In this document: positions 25,411-33,408 of the stretch, in pieces
Layout: the number at the start of each line of letters is the position of its first letter
Numbering within the stretch: the first letter of the stretch is position 1
DNA from: Ilyomonas sp964249755
GTDB lineage: Bacteria; Bacteroidota; Bacteroidia; Chitinophagales; Chitinophagaceae
Assembly (NCBI GenBank): GCA_964249755.1
Contig: CAXUDB010000001.1
Coordinates: 248,001 to 312,000, forward strand
Direction of reading: 5' to 3'
Length of the DNA stretch: 64,000 nucleotides
The notes under the pieces: generated by a model
Told to the model about the DNA's origin: nothing
The model's database searches: none
What the model saw: the letters and a program-made list of their open reading frames with translations, nothing else
Position numbers and translations under genes: made by a program

Positions 25411-27072
25411 TCATTGTATCAGCACCATCTGTGTTACTTTCGTTTGCTTTGTGTACATAGTGAGATAATATACGCCGCGCTGCAAGGCAGCTACAGATAT
25501 TGTTTTCGATTGTGTTTCCTTCGTAGCCATAGCCGAGAACGAAAGCGCTTTCTTGCCATCGTAGCCATACAGAGCGAAAGATGTCATTTCGTTATCAGTG
25601 GAACTGAAATTAAAGGTTAGTTTATCGTGTACCGGGTTAATCGTCACCTTGAGGGTATATTTGCCTTTCAGACTGTCTGTCGGTGGTGTAGGAACGGTAT
25701 CCGTAGGGATAGAATCAGTCGTCGCTGATCCCAGTCGAATAACCCAATAATCGGGCTTGCCATTGTTGCCCACTGTGGGCGACGTTTTATCGCCATCAGC
25801 AGGTGAGGTGGAAGTGCCGCACAGAATGTATTGATTCAAATCCAGCTCAGCCACGCCAACCAACCTGTCGTCGCCGCTGCCGCCGTAAGTTTTATCCCAT
25901 TGCTTGTTGCCCAGCGAATCGAGCTTCACAATCCAGTAATCGTTGCCACCTTTCGAGTTTTCAGACTTTTCTCCACTGGTGTTTGAGCTGGAATAGCCGC
26001 CAACAATATAGCCGCCGTCCCGGGTCGGATTGACCGATGTCATATAATCGCCCAGCGCACCACCTAAGGTTTTTTGCCACTTAATACTGCCATCAGAATT
26101 CAATTTTATTACCCAGTAGTCATAAGCGCCGCGACACGAATCGGTTTTTTTCCCCGATATCGTTGAAGCCGAATAGCCGCCAGCAATGAAACCACCATCA
26201 TAAGCGCCTGCGAGGCAGGTCATAAAATCAGAGGAAGAGCCGCCTATAGTGCTGTCGTACACTTTAGTGCCGCTTAAATCGGTTCTTACAATCCAGTAAT
26301 CAGCACCTCCAAACGGCTCAGATGTTTTGGCGCCTAATTGTGCACGCGCATAGCTGGAGCCGCCAATGATGTTTCCATAATCGGAAGCAATATTGCAACA
26401 CGACAGTTCTGGACCTACGGTTCCGTAGGTGTATGTTTTCTTTAATTTTCCTACTTTATCAATAGATACCAGCCAGAAGTCGGCGCGGTTTTCACTGCCG
26501 GTATTATCTGTGGTCTTGTCTCCGCTGACATCAGAATACGAGTGCCCGTTGATGGCATATCCATAACTGTTTTCTGCAAGACTTGATAGCTTTTCCGTGA
26601 AATCGCCACCGAAATTTTGCTGCCAGAGTTGCTCACCGTTCTTGTCCAATTTCAAAACCCAGTAATCGGGACTGAAGCCATTGGTGCTAAGATATTTATC
26701 ACCCGAGCGCGCGGAAAGGCTGGTGCCGCCCAACAAAAATCCGTTATCGGTTGTTTTAATAATGCGCGAAGCCGTATCGTCGAAAGCGCCGCCATAAGTT
26801 TTTTCCCAGGAAATACCACCGTTTTTATCCAGCTTCACTGCCCAGAAATCGAAGCCGCCGCGCGAAGTGTCTTTTTTATTGCCGGATGCGCCGGACTTGC
26901 TATAACCGCTTAGTACTATAGTGCCTCCGCTCAGTGCATCGTAGCCCGAAAGAATATCGGTATCATCACCTCCGACTGTCGTTTGCCACAGAATGGGCGG
27001 CGCCTGTGCAGATGCGGCGGCAGGCAACAGCACTACCGAGAGCAAAAAGATAAAAATATAGTTCAGTTTCAT
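25411..27072 (-). CDS. Secreted repeat (propeller-like) protein with T9SS sorting domain
   Basis: 553 residues, signal peptide ending 'ASAQA'. Residues about 28-450 hold seven or more repeats with the core 'DYWIVKLDSLGNKQWDKTYGGSGDDRL' type, each about 55-60 residues, as in beta-propeller proteins of Bacteroidota. A Pro/Thr linker ('DSIPTDTVPTPPTDS') leads to a T9SS type A sorting domain ('VTINPVHDKLTFNFSST..', ending VTQMVLIQ). It is the last gene of an operon with an esterase and a sulfatase (33 bp spacing), so a role in extracellular glycan or ester binding is plausible. Confidence 0.87.
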   Translation of the reverse strand: MKLNYIFIFLLSVVLLPAAASAQAPPILWQTTVGGDDTDILSGYDALSGGTIVLSGYSKSGASGNKKDTSRGGFDFWAVKLDKNGGISWEKTYGGAFDDTASRIIKTTDNGFLLGGTSLSARSGDKYLSTNGFSPDYWVLKLDKNGEQLWQQNFGGDFTEKLSSLAENSYGYAINGHSYSDVSGDKTTDNTGSENRADFWLVSIDKVGKLKKTYTYGTVGPELSCCNIASDYGNIIGGSSYARAQLGAKTSEPFGGADYWIVRTDLSGTKVYDSTIGGSSSDFMTCLAGAYDGGFIAGGYSASTISGKKTDSCRGAYDYWVIKLNSDGSIKWQKTLGGALGDYMTSVNPTRDGGYIVGGYSSSNTSGEKSENSKGGNDYWIVKLDSLGNKQWDKTYGGSGDDRLVGVAELDLNQYILCGTSTSPADGDKTSPTVGNNGKPDYWVIRLGSATTDSIPTDTVPTPPTDSLKGKYTLKVTINPVHDKLTFNFSSTDNEMTSFALYGYDGKKALSFSAMATKETQSKTISVAALQRGVYYLTMYTKQTKVTQMVLIQ

Positions 27073-27105
27073 GATCGTGCGTTTGTGTTGAATGAATAAA
27101 AACAG

Positions 27106-28095
27106 TTACCAGCTTTGTTGGTAGTATTGATAATAACCGGTGCGAGGCTGGTTTTGCACAATTCCTCTAAAGAAGGAATTGGTAGCCCGGTTGCAAAACT
27201 CCTCATCGTAAGCAGCATGAAAACCTCTGGGCTGATAATGGTATATGCAAGGTACACCTAATGCCACCATGACTCTGTAAAGACCAATGCCTCCTATCAA
27301 TTCGGCATAGTTCGGACATTTCTTGAAGTTTCCTACTCCAAAATTAGGCGATGGATCCGGCGGCAAGCCTGGGTCTTGTCCCCCTTTAAAAAGAATCATG
27401 GGAACGGCCGTGGTCGGTGTAACCAGGTTCCAGTTTGGCAACGCGCCCCACATGGCGCAAATTCCTCTTACTCTGTATTGAAATGGATATGAATTGCCAC
27501 TGGTTTGCGTACCGCCCAGCGAATCATAGGCATATTTGGCTTTCGATTTGGCCACGGCATCAGTTATATATTGCATGTGCAGGGCAAGGTCGGCGCCGGC
27601 ACTGTTGCCCATTAAGAAAAAGTTGCTGGTATCTATGTGAAAGCTATCTGCAAAATGATAGAGATAACGCATGCAGGCATTGCCATCTTGGGTAGCACGA
27701 TAAACAGCTTTATTCGATCCCAGCGTATCATCGGCACACGTGTCGGAAGTATTGGCATTGTAACCGGTGCGATAATCCGGCGCTACCACCACAAAGCCTT
27801 GATTGCTCAATGCATCGGCGCCCGATGTCTGTCCTTCTTTGGAGCCACCGGTGAAGTTGCCCGCATGCAAGGACAACACCATAGGATAACTCTTTTGACC
27901 TGTATTTGCGCCCGGTGGATAGTAAATATCGAAGCGAAGACTGTCAACAGGATTGCCTTGCCAATCCAGCAAACCCCATGCATACGCAATATCCCGTGTG
28001 GTAATAAGTGCACGTATCTGCGTTTGCGCCGAAGCTTGCAGGCAACAAACAAACAGTAAAAGCAATAAGGTGTAACTGCGTTTATATTTTTTCAT
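27106..28095 (-). CDS. Secreted esterase/lipase of the alpha/beta hydrolase fold
   Basis: 329 residues from the ATG at 28095 (MKKYKRSYTLLLLLFVCCLQASAQ), which starts a clear signal peptide. 'YPMVLSLHAGNFTGGSKEG' is the oxyanion region (HGG replaced by HAG), 'FFLMGNSAGADLALHM' the Ser elbow, 'MILFKGGQDPGLPP' the likely Asp and 'YHYQPRGFHAAYDEEF' the His. The layout matches feruloyl/carbohydrate esterase-like BD-FAE proteins. It lies between the sulfatase and the T9SS propeller gene and may remove ester groups from the same polymer. Confidence 0.8.
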   Translation of the reverse strand: MKKYKRSYTLLLLLFVCCLQASAQTQIRALITTRDIAYAWGLLDWQGNPVDSLRFDIYYPPGANTGQKSYPMVLSLHAGNFTGGSKEGQTSGADALSNQGFVVVAPDYRTGYNANTSDTCADDTLGSNKAVYRATQDGNACMRYLYHFADSFHIDTSNFFLMGNSAGADLALHMQYITDAVAKSKAKYAYDSLGGTQTSGNSYPFQYRVRGICAMWGALPNWNLVTPTTAVPMILFKGGQDPGLPPDPSPNFGVGNFKKCPNYAELIGGIGLYRVMVALGVPCIYHYQPRGFHAAYDEEFCNRATNSFFRGIVQNQPRTGYYQYYQQSW

Positions 28096-28142
28096 ATTTT
28101 TCCGTTTAAGTGGCAGAATATGCATGGATAAGAATTGGTTGT

Positions 28143-29516
28143 TTATGGATGAATACTGTCAATTACCTTTTTGAAGCCGGATAGCGTGCGCTGTTCGTCG
28201 CTGGTTATATCAGCCCCTATTTTCTTTTGTTCGTACGGGTCGGCAGCGATGTTAAAAAAGCCATACCCGTTGTTGTAGTATTTATAAGCCGAATCCTGCA
28301 CATACTCTCGTTTAAGGGTGGACGGATATTCAGGATGCGGAAAAAAATAACTGTATAAATACGAACGTCCCGCAAAAGAAGGTTTGAATAAAATGTTACG
28401 AAATGACAACCCATCTGTAACGAAGCCTGTTGGCAGTGCTGTGTTAGCCAACCCGGTTAGTGTGGGCAGAAAATCTGTAAAGTCAATGAATGAGTTGCAT
28501 ACACCCGGCGAAATGGAACCCGGGCAGTAAACAAACAAAGGCACATGGGTACCATAAAGGTTTGTACTGCCCATGCCCCCGGTGATACTTTTGTTTTGAT
28601 AAGTAGAAACAATCTCTGCCGGTGTGCCATTATCGCTCACAAATAAAATAATTGTTTTCTGCTCCAGTCCCTGCGCTCTCACTTTTTCCAATATAGAATC
28701 AATCGCTCTATCCATATAGTTTACCATCGAAGAGTAAAAAGATGGATCACTTTTGCCTTTCGAACTTACCCATGTAGCGTATTTAGGATCGCCCGGTACC
28801 GGGCTGAAAGGTGCGTGGGCAATAGGGATCGGGTAATAGATGAAAAAGGGCTTATTCTTATTGCTGTCAATAAAATCCATTACATACCGGTTGAAGATAT
28901 CAACGCCGTATTTGCCGGTAGTCTGATCTGCCGGCAGGTAAGCGCCATTCTGGTAAATCAGGGGGTCTTTATAGGAGGTTCCTGAATCGGATTCTTCTTC
29001 ATCACCCATTTTAAAAGCGTCCCACACGCAGTACTTGTCGTACCCAAGTGAATGAATAGAAGCATCGCCGCCATCAAACTGCCATTTGCCTGATACACAG
29101 GTAGCATAGCCGGCATTGTGCAGAATGTTTGCTATCGTTACTTCCGAAGGATTCATAGAGCCCCAGCGGGTGTAGTTGCGGAAGTTGTATTTTCCAGTTG
29201 TCAGCATAAACCGCGAAGGCGACGAAAGCGGCAAGGCGTAACAATTGGTAAACCGCAGCCCGGCAGCCGCCATCCCGTCTAAGTTCGAGGTATTGTAACT
29301 CTGCCCCCCATTGAAGGTGGGCACTTCATAACCGATATCGTCTGCGAGAATGAGAATAATGTTGGGTTGCCCGGTGAGATTAGGCGGCGTTGGCACCACA
29401 ATCGGTGGTTTGGGATCGGGTGTAAAATCAATTTTTGTACAGGAAAAAAGAAGGATTGCACCAATGGTGAGTATAAAAAAAAAGGGATAATATGTAGACG
29501 CAAATCTCTCTCTCAT
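28143..29516 (-). CDS. Lipoprotein sulfatase, serine-type formylglycine motif
   Basis: 457 residues from the ATG at 29516 (MRERFASTYYPFFFIL); a GTG at 29534 is possible. A lipobox is seen in 'GAILLFSCTK'. 'NIILILADDIGYEVPTFNGG' supplies the first metal Asp residues. The activation site reads 'PLSSPSRFMLTTGKY', that is S-x-P-S-R, so the residue converted to formylglycine is serine, not cysteine. 'CVSGKWQF', 'HAPFSPVPGD' and 'ILFVSDNGTP' provide further active-site residues. Serine-type sulfatases depend on a radical SAM maturase (anSME); none lies in this window. It heads the esterase/propeller operon and is likely directed at a sulfated glycan. Confidence 0.87.
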   Translation of the reverse strand: MRERFASTYYPFFFILTIGAILLFSCTKIDFTPDPKPPIVVPTPPNLTGQPNIILILADDIGYEVPTFNGGQSYNTSNLDGMAAAGLRFTNCYALPLSSPSRFMLTTGKYNFRNYTRWGSMNPSEVTIANILHNAGYATCVSGKWQFDGGDASIHSLGYDKYCVWDAFKMGDEEESDSGTSYKDPLIYQNGAYLPADQTTGKYGVDIFNRYVMDFIDSNKNKPFFIYYPIPIAHAPFSPVPGDPKYATWVSSKGKSDPSFYSSMVNYMDRAIDSILEKVRAQGLEQKTIILFVSDNGTPAEIVSTYQNKSITGGMGSTNLYGTHVPLFVYCPGSISPGVCNSFIDFTDFLPTLTGLANTALPTGFVTDGLSFRNILFKPSFAGRSYLYSYFFPHPEYPSTLKREYVQDSAYKYYNNGYGFFNIAADPYEQKKIGADITSDEQRTLSGFKKVIDSIHP

Positions 29517-30085
29517 AAGAAAACGGTTAGGCACATAACTCAGTTTGTTTGGTATATTGCGAATACGATTCAGCCGTAAAAATATCGTTTTAATACAGGT
29601 TAAAAAAATAAAAAAGTGAGTAAACGGTTAAAATGAAGTCTTGCCGCAGACGAGCTATGCAGCTGTAATTGCTAAGTCTTTTATCTCTCAGAATTTTCTT
29701 TTTCTTTCCCGCGTTTTATTCGGGTCTATTAGGTGCAGCAATCGAAGCAAATAAAGCAGCAGTATTTTACGTCAAATTCAGGAGCAAAATAAACTTAAAG
29801 CGACATGTTAACAAAGCACTATGTATAATGTAAAAGGTTATTCTCTTTTGGTTAAATGACAACAGCAAAATCTCTTCCTTTCGGAGATTAGCTCACTTAA
29901 AAAGAGGTAGTCGGTATACCCTTAAATATCCACAGATACGTTTGAAGAAACTGGATTTGTAGCATAACCAGCAAATCAATTTTGAAACAATATACCGCTT
30001 CTTTTTGCAAGCTAAATTGAGCTTCTTTTTAACATGCAATAATGGCAAAACGAGAGCTGCGGAACAGCCTTTGCACAGGAATAGC
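29517..30085. other. Divergent intergenic region, sulfatase operon / SPL-like gene
   Basis: About 570 bp, AT-rich, containing the 5' regions of two divergent genes. I see no clear TAnnTTTG element, tRNA or convincing ORF. A frame upstream of 30086 (TTG at 30005) is open but not family-like. Confidence 0.5.
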
Positions 30086-31183
30086 ATGCTAACTAATGAA
30101 CTTGCCGCACCTAATATTTCAACACCGTTTTTACAATCTGAGAAGCTAAGAAAGCAATGGATACCTGGCCGTGTTCTGTTTACGCCCGAGGCGCTTGATG
30201 AGCCCTTCGGGCAACAGATTTTTGAGCGTGTGTCGAGCCTTGATCTGCCCGTCGAAATTTTAAAGAACAACCGGCTTACCAACCTCCGTGGCGAAGACGA
30301 AAAGGAAACCTACCGGCGCTCTAAAACAACTATGGCAGTAGTAAAAGCACCGCCAAGTGCGTTTAAGTTACAGCCCATTCCACCCAGCGCCGACTGGCAG
30401 TTTCACTTGGCACAAGGTTGCCCGGCACATTGCCAGTATTGCTACCTCGCCGGCAGTTTAGCCGGACCGCCCGTGGTGCGTGTGTTTGCCAACCTGCCGG
30501 CTATTTTAGAAAACGCAAAGTCATACATCTATCCTCATCAGCCTGCTTCGTTTGAAGCCAGTTGCTATACAGATCCGTTGAGTATTGAGCATCTCACCGG
30601 CAGCCTTGCCGAGTGCATCCGTTTCTTTGGTGAGCAAGAGAATGGCAGGCTGCGCTTCGTCAGTAAGTTTGATAATGCAGCACCTTTGCTACACCTCCCC
30701 CACAACGGTCATACACGCTGGCGGTTCAGTTTAAATGCTGAGTCAATATCAAAACGATTGGAAGGCGGTACAGCTTCTTTGCAGCAACGCCTGGCGGCTA
30801 TGCGCCTGGCGGCTTTACCCAAAGAAAAAGGCGGTGGCGGCTACCCGGTAGGCGCGGTGATTGCCCCCATTATGCCCATACCGGATTGGCAGGAGAATTA
30901 TGTCCGGTTATTCAACCAACTGGAAGAGCATCTTCATTTCCAGCCGGATCTGACATTTGAGTTGATCAGCCACCGTTTTACGCCCGGCTCTAAAGATGTG
31001 TTACTAAGCTGGTACCCGAATACAAGTCTTGATATGAGTGAGGAAAACCGTTCTGTCAAGCGCAATAAATTTGGCGGTGTGAAGTATGTTTATGTAAAAG
31101 AGATAATGCACGAAATGCGCGCCTTTTTCGAAAGTGAAATTGTGAAGCGGTTTCCGCAGGCGAAGATTTTGTATTGGACGTAA
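30086..31183 (+). CDS. Radical SAM protein of the spore photoproduct lyase family
   Basis: 365 residues from the ATG at 30086 (MLTNELAAPNIS), preceded by AGGA. 'KQWIPGRVLFTPEALDEPFGQQIFERV' is the SPL N-terminal motif. The radical SAM cluster is C112-x3-C116-x2-C119 in 'LAQGCPAHCQYCYLAG', the SPL-type spacing. C160 in 'SFEASCYTDPLSIEHLTG' aligns with the conserved hydrogen-donor cysteine of Bacillus SPL (C141). 'FELISHRFTPGSKDVLLSWYPNT' is also SPL-like. In Bacillus the enzyme repairs the spore photoproduct in DNA. Since this organism is not expected to make spores, the function may be repair of another thymine lesion or an unrelated reaction. Confidence 0.85.
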   Translation: MLTNELAAPNISTPFLQSEKLRKQWIPGRVLFTPEALDEPFGQQIFERVSSLDLPVEILKNNRLTNLRGEDEKETYRRSKTTMAVVKAPPSAFKLQPIPPSADWQFHLAQGCPAHCQYCYLAGSLAGPPVVRVFANLPAILENAKSYIYPHQPASFEASCYTDPLSIEHLTGSLAECIRFFGEQENGRLRFVSKFDNAAPLLHLPHNGHTRWRFSLNAESISKRLEGGTASLQQRLAAMRLAALPKEKGGGGYPVGAVIAPIMPIPDWQENYVRLFNQLEEHLHFQPDLTFELISHRFTPGSKDVLLSWYPNTSLDMSEENRSVKRNKFGGVKYVYVKEIMHEMRAFFESEIVKRFPQAKILYWT

Positions 31184-31296
31184 AAGGAAGCCCTCAGCCT
31201 CTAAAGAGGGATTAGAAGTTTGTTCATTCCTGGCAACTGCTTTTTAGTTCAACTTAGAATCGAAATAACATTTGCTTACGGTACTCACATTCCCTT

Positions 31297-32310
31297 TTAA
31301 GAGGTAGGGGCTTTTTGCTCTTCGTTCAGCACCTGCCACAGCAAATCTTTTAATTGCACAATACCCTGATTGGTAACGGATGAAATGAAAAGATGCGGAA
31401 TGTTTGGCGGCAATTCTTTTTCAATCGCCGCTTTCAGTTCGTCGTCCAGCATATCGCTTTTGCTAATGGCGATAACAAAATCTTTCTGTAACAATTCGGG
31501 GTTGTATTCTTTCAATTCGTTCACTAAAATATCAAACTCTTTGCGATGGTCGGCACTGTCGGCGGGAATTAAAAACAGCAATGCCGAGTTGCGTTCGATG
31601 TGCCTGAGAAAACGATGACCCAGCCCTTTGCCTTCTGCGGCGCCTTCGATAATACCCGGCAAATCGGCCACCGCAAAACTCCTTCCCTCCCGGTATTCAA
31701 CCATGCCTAATTGTGGTGTCAGGGTGGTGAAGGCATAGTTGGCAATCTTTGGTTTGGCCGCGCTGATAACTGATAATAAAGTAGACTTGCCGGCGTTGGG
31801 AAAGCCTACCAAACCCACATCAGCCAATACTTTCAGCTCCAGTACTTTCCAGCCTTCGCTGCCTTCTTCGCCGGGCTGGGCGTGTTCGGGCACCTGGTTG
31901 GTAGGCGTTGCAAAATGACTGTTGCCAAGCCCGCCGCGGCCGCCCTGCAACCAGACAAATTCCTGACCTTCCTCTAATATTTCTACCTCTTTGTTATCCG
32001 TTTCTTCATCGCGGGCTACGGTGCCTAATGGCACTTCGATGATAATATCTTTGCCGTCTCTTCCGGTGCTGTTGTTCTTGCTGCCATTTTCGCCGTTTTC
32101 GGCAATCACGTTTTTGTAATAGCGCAGGTGCAGCAGTGTCCACAACTGACGGTTGCCCCGTAGAATAATATGACCGCCCCGGCCGCCATCGCCCCCGTCT
32201 GGTCCACCTTTAGCGGTGAGCTTGTTACGCATAAAATGCCGGCTGCCGGCGCCACCATGACCGCTCTTGCACCACACGCGGATGTAATCTATAAAGTTGT
32301 TCTTCTCCAT
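31297..32310 (-). CDS. obgE: GTPase ObgE/CgtA
   Basis: 337 residues. The glycine-rich Obg domain covers residues 1-158 ('FIDYIRVWCKSGHGGAGSRHFMRNKLTAKGGPDGGDGGRGGHIILRG'). The GTPase domain follows with G1 'GFPNAGKSTLL', switch region 'FTTLTPQLGMV', G3 'DLPGIIEGAAEGKGLGHRFLRHIERN', G4 'ISKSDM' and G5 'FISSV'. The long C-terminal extension of some ObgE proteins is absent, as is common in this phylum. It is a ribosome-assembly factor on the 50S subunit and stands alone. Confidence 0.97.
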   Translation of the reverse strand: MEKNNFIDYIRVWCKSGHGGAGSRHFMRNKLTAKGGPDGGDGGRGGHIILRGNRQLWTLLHLRYYKNVIAENGENGSKNNSTGRDGKDIIIEVPLGTVARDEETDNKEVEILEEGQEFVWLQGGRGGLGNSHFATPTNQVPEHAQPGEEGSEGWKVLELKVLADVGLVGFPNAGKSTLLSVISAAKPKIANYAFTTLTPQLGMVEYREGRSFAVADLPGIIEGAAEGKGLGHRFLRHIERNSALLFLIPADSADHRKEFDILVNELKEYNPELLQKDFVIAISKSDMLDDELKAAIEKELPPNIPHLFISSVTNQGIVQLKDLLWQVLNEEQKAPTS

Positions 32311-32915
32311 GCGTGTGCAAATATCAGCTTTGTTTGTTTGAAAGGAAGACTATCTGAACTAAGAAGGTAAGATGAACGGGATTAGTAGAATAAGGAATGT
32401 AGTGAGGTTGTGCGATTTGTGAAGTTGTTGTGGCGACCGTTATTGCGAGGAACAAATCAATCTATAGCTATCAGAAAAGCGTGCTTGTAAGTGATAAGCG
32501 ATGCCGTATAAGAAGAAAGAAGTCAGCAGGCTACTGCTTACCAACTTCATCCCTTTTATAGTATAGATTGCTTCGTGCCTTACAATGACGAATGCAGCGG
32601 TTTCATCAGGCACGAACTCATCCCTGTTTAATTCTTTGGCGTCTCTGTGTCTCCGCGGTTGAAAATATTTGCTTTGATAAAAGCCCAATTATTTTTGGAA
32701 TGTTGAACGGAGCGTCGCAAGGGACGATTCATCGGAGCGGTGTCGCTCGTCCCATAAAAAAAGAAAATCACAATTGCAAAAGCCGATATAACTGAACCTA
32801 TATCTTCAATATCCTTTCCCGAAAATTCCACTCATTTCAACCATTCCGGTTCAGACAAACAAAAATGCCTGTGCTCTCTTGCCCAGGCATTTATTAATCG
32901 TTTAAACTCGAAGCC
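32311..32915. other. Repeat-rich intergenic region
   Basis: About 600 bp without a convincing gene. It holds a 153-bp inverted-repeat element (32438-32590), a second small hairpin near 32723-32753 (GGGACGA / TCGTCCC), and the text 'gcgtctctgtgtctccgcgg' at about 32639, which resembles sequence at 20798. Short open frames here have no family-like content. Confidence 0.55.
32438..32590. repeat. Inverted-repeat element, MITE-like
   Basis: 29-base ends at 32438-32466 and 32562-32590 are inverted copies of each other with about 23 of 29 positions matching (CATTGCGAGG..CAATCTATA type). The 95-base centre has no gene. It looks like an old mobile palindromic repeat; similar 'attgcgaggaac..gaagcaatc' texts are, from memory, widespread intergenic repeats. 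Confidence 0.6.
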
Positions 32916-33128
32916 TTATACAATGGTATTTCTTCTTGACAGAACAGCTCTTTTTGAGAGGTTCTGTGTTTTACGGCCACGTTGGATATTCCACAAATCC
33001 GCAATACCGAAAGATTTATCATGAGCCACAAAGTGACGGTTGGCTACTGTTTCTTTTACTTCTGTGGTCAGATGGTTGAGTTCTTCTGCACCAATGGTAA
33101 TGATGGTGCTGTTAATGTTGCTGTTCAT
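32916..33128 (-). CDS. Small conserved protein with F..DLWNIQR motif
   Basis: 70 residues from the ATG at 33128 (MNSNINSTIITIGAEELNHL); the open frame to 33272 crosses a canonical promoter and is rejected. The C-terminal part 'KSFGIADLWNIQRGRKTQNLSKRAVLSRRN' is strongly basic. I recall a family of small Bacteroidota proteins with the same F-x-x-x-D-L-W-N-I-Q-R pattern, but no function is known. A -33/-7 promoter at 33270-33301 and a leader of about 135 bases precede it. Confidence 0.7.
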   Translation of the reverse strand: MNSNINSTIITIGAEELNHLTTEVKETVANRHFVAHDKSFGIADLWNIQRGRKTQNLSKRAVLSRRNTIV

Positions 33129-33269
33129 ACATTTAAATTTTACTTGTTCATTAAATAATAACAAGCCTTCGTTAAGCAACTGTATCTTGAATCTCTGCAG
33201 AAGATGAAGAAGGGTTATTAAGTAGCGTTCCGCGGGACAACTGCCTAATCCTTTTCCAGAATTGCAGTG

Positions 33270-33301
33270 CAAAGGTAGATGTGATTAAACGATTAAACAA
33301 A
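33270..33301 (-). promoter_or_regulatory. Promoter of the small DLWNIQR protein gene
   Basis: On the minus strand TTTG (33298-33301), exactly 20 bp, then TACCTTTG (33270-33277): a textbook Bacteroidota promoter. Transcription should start near 33263, giving a long leader to the ATG at 33128 and ruling out a start at 33272. Confidence 0.85.
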
Positions 33302-33408
33302 TAATTTTTGTTTTAAAGGATGAAGATTATGTTAAACGGTAAAAAACCGCAAATGGTACTATAAATTTACTTCCCTTTGCTTAATAACAACAGTTAATCA
33401 GACTCTGT

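Noticed and set aside
30086..31183. The radical SAM gene as the anSME maturase of the neighbouring serine-type sulfatase
   Set aside because: Its motifs (FTPEAL.EPFGQ, CxxxCxxC with the later Cys in ASCYTDP) are those of spore photoproduct lyase; anSME proteins have a SPASM domain with extra cysteine clusters, absent here.
33129..33272. N-terminal extension of the small DLWNIQR protein
   Set aside because: A canonical promoter lies at 33270-33301, so transcription starts after the putative upstream start codon.
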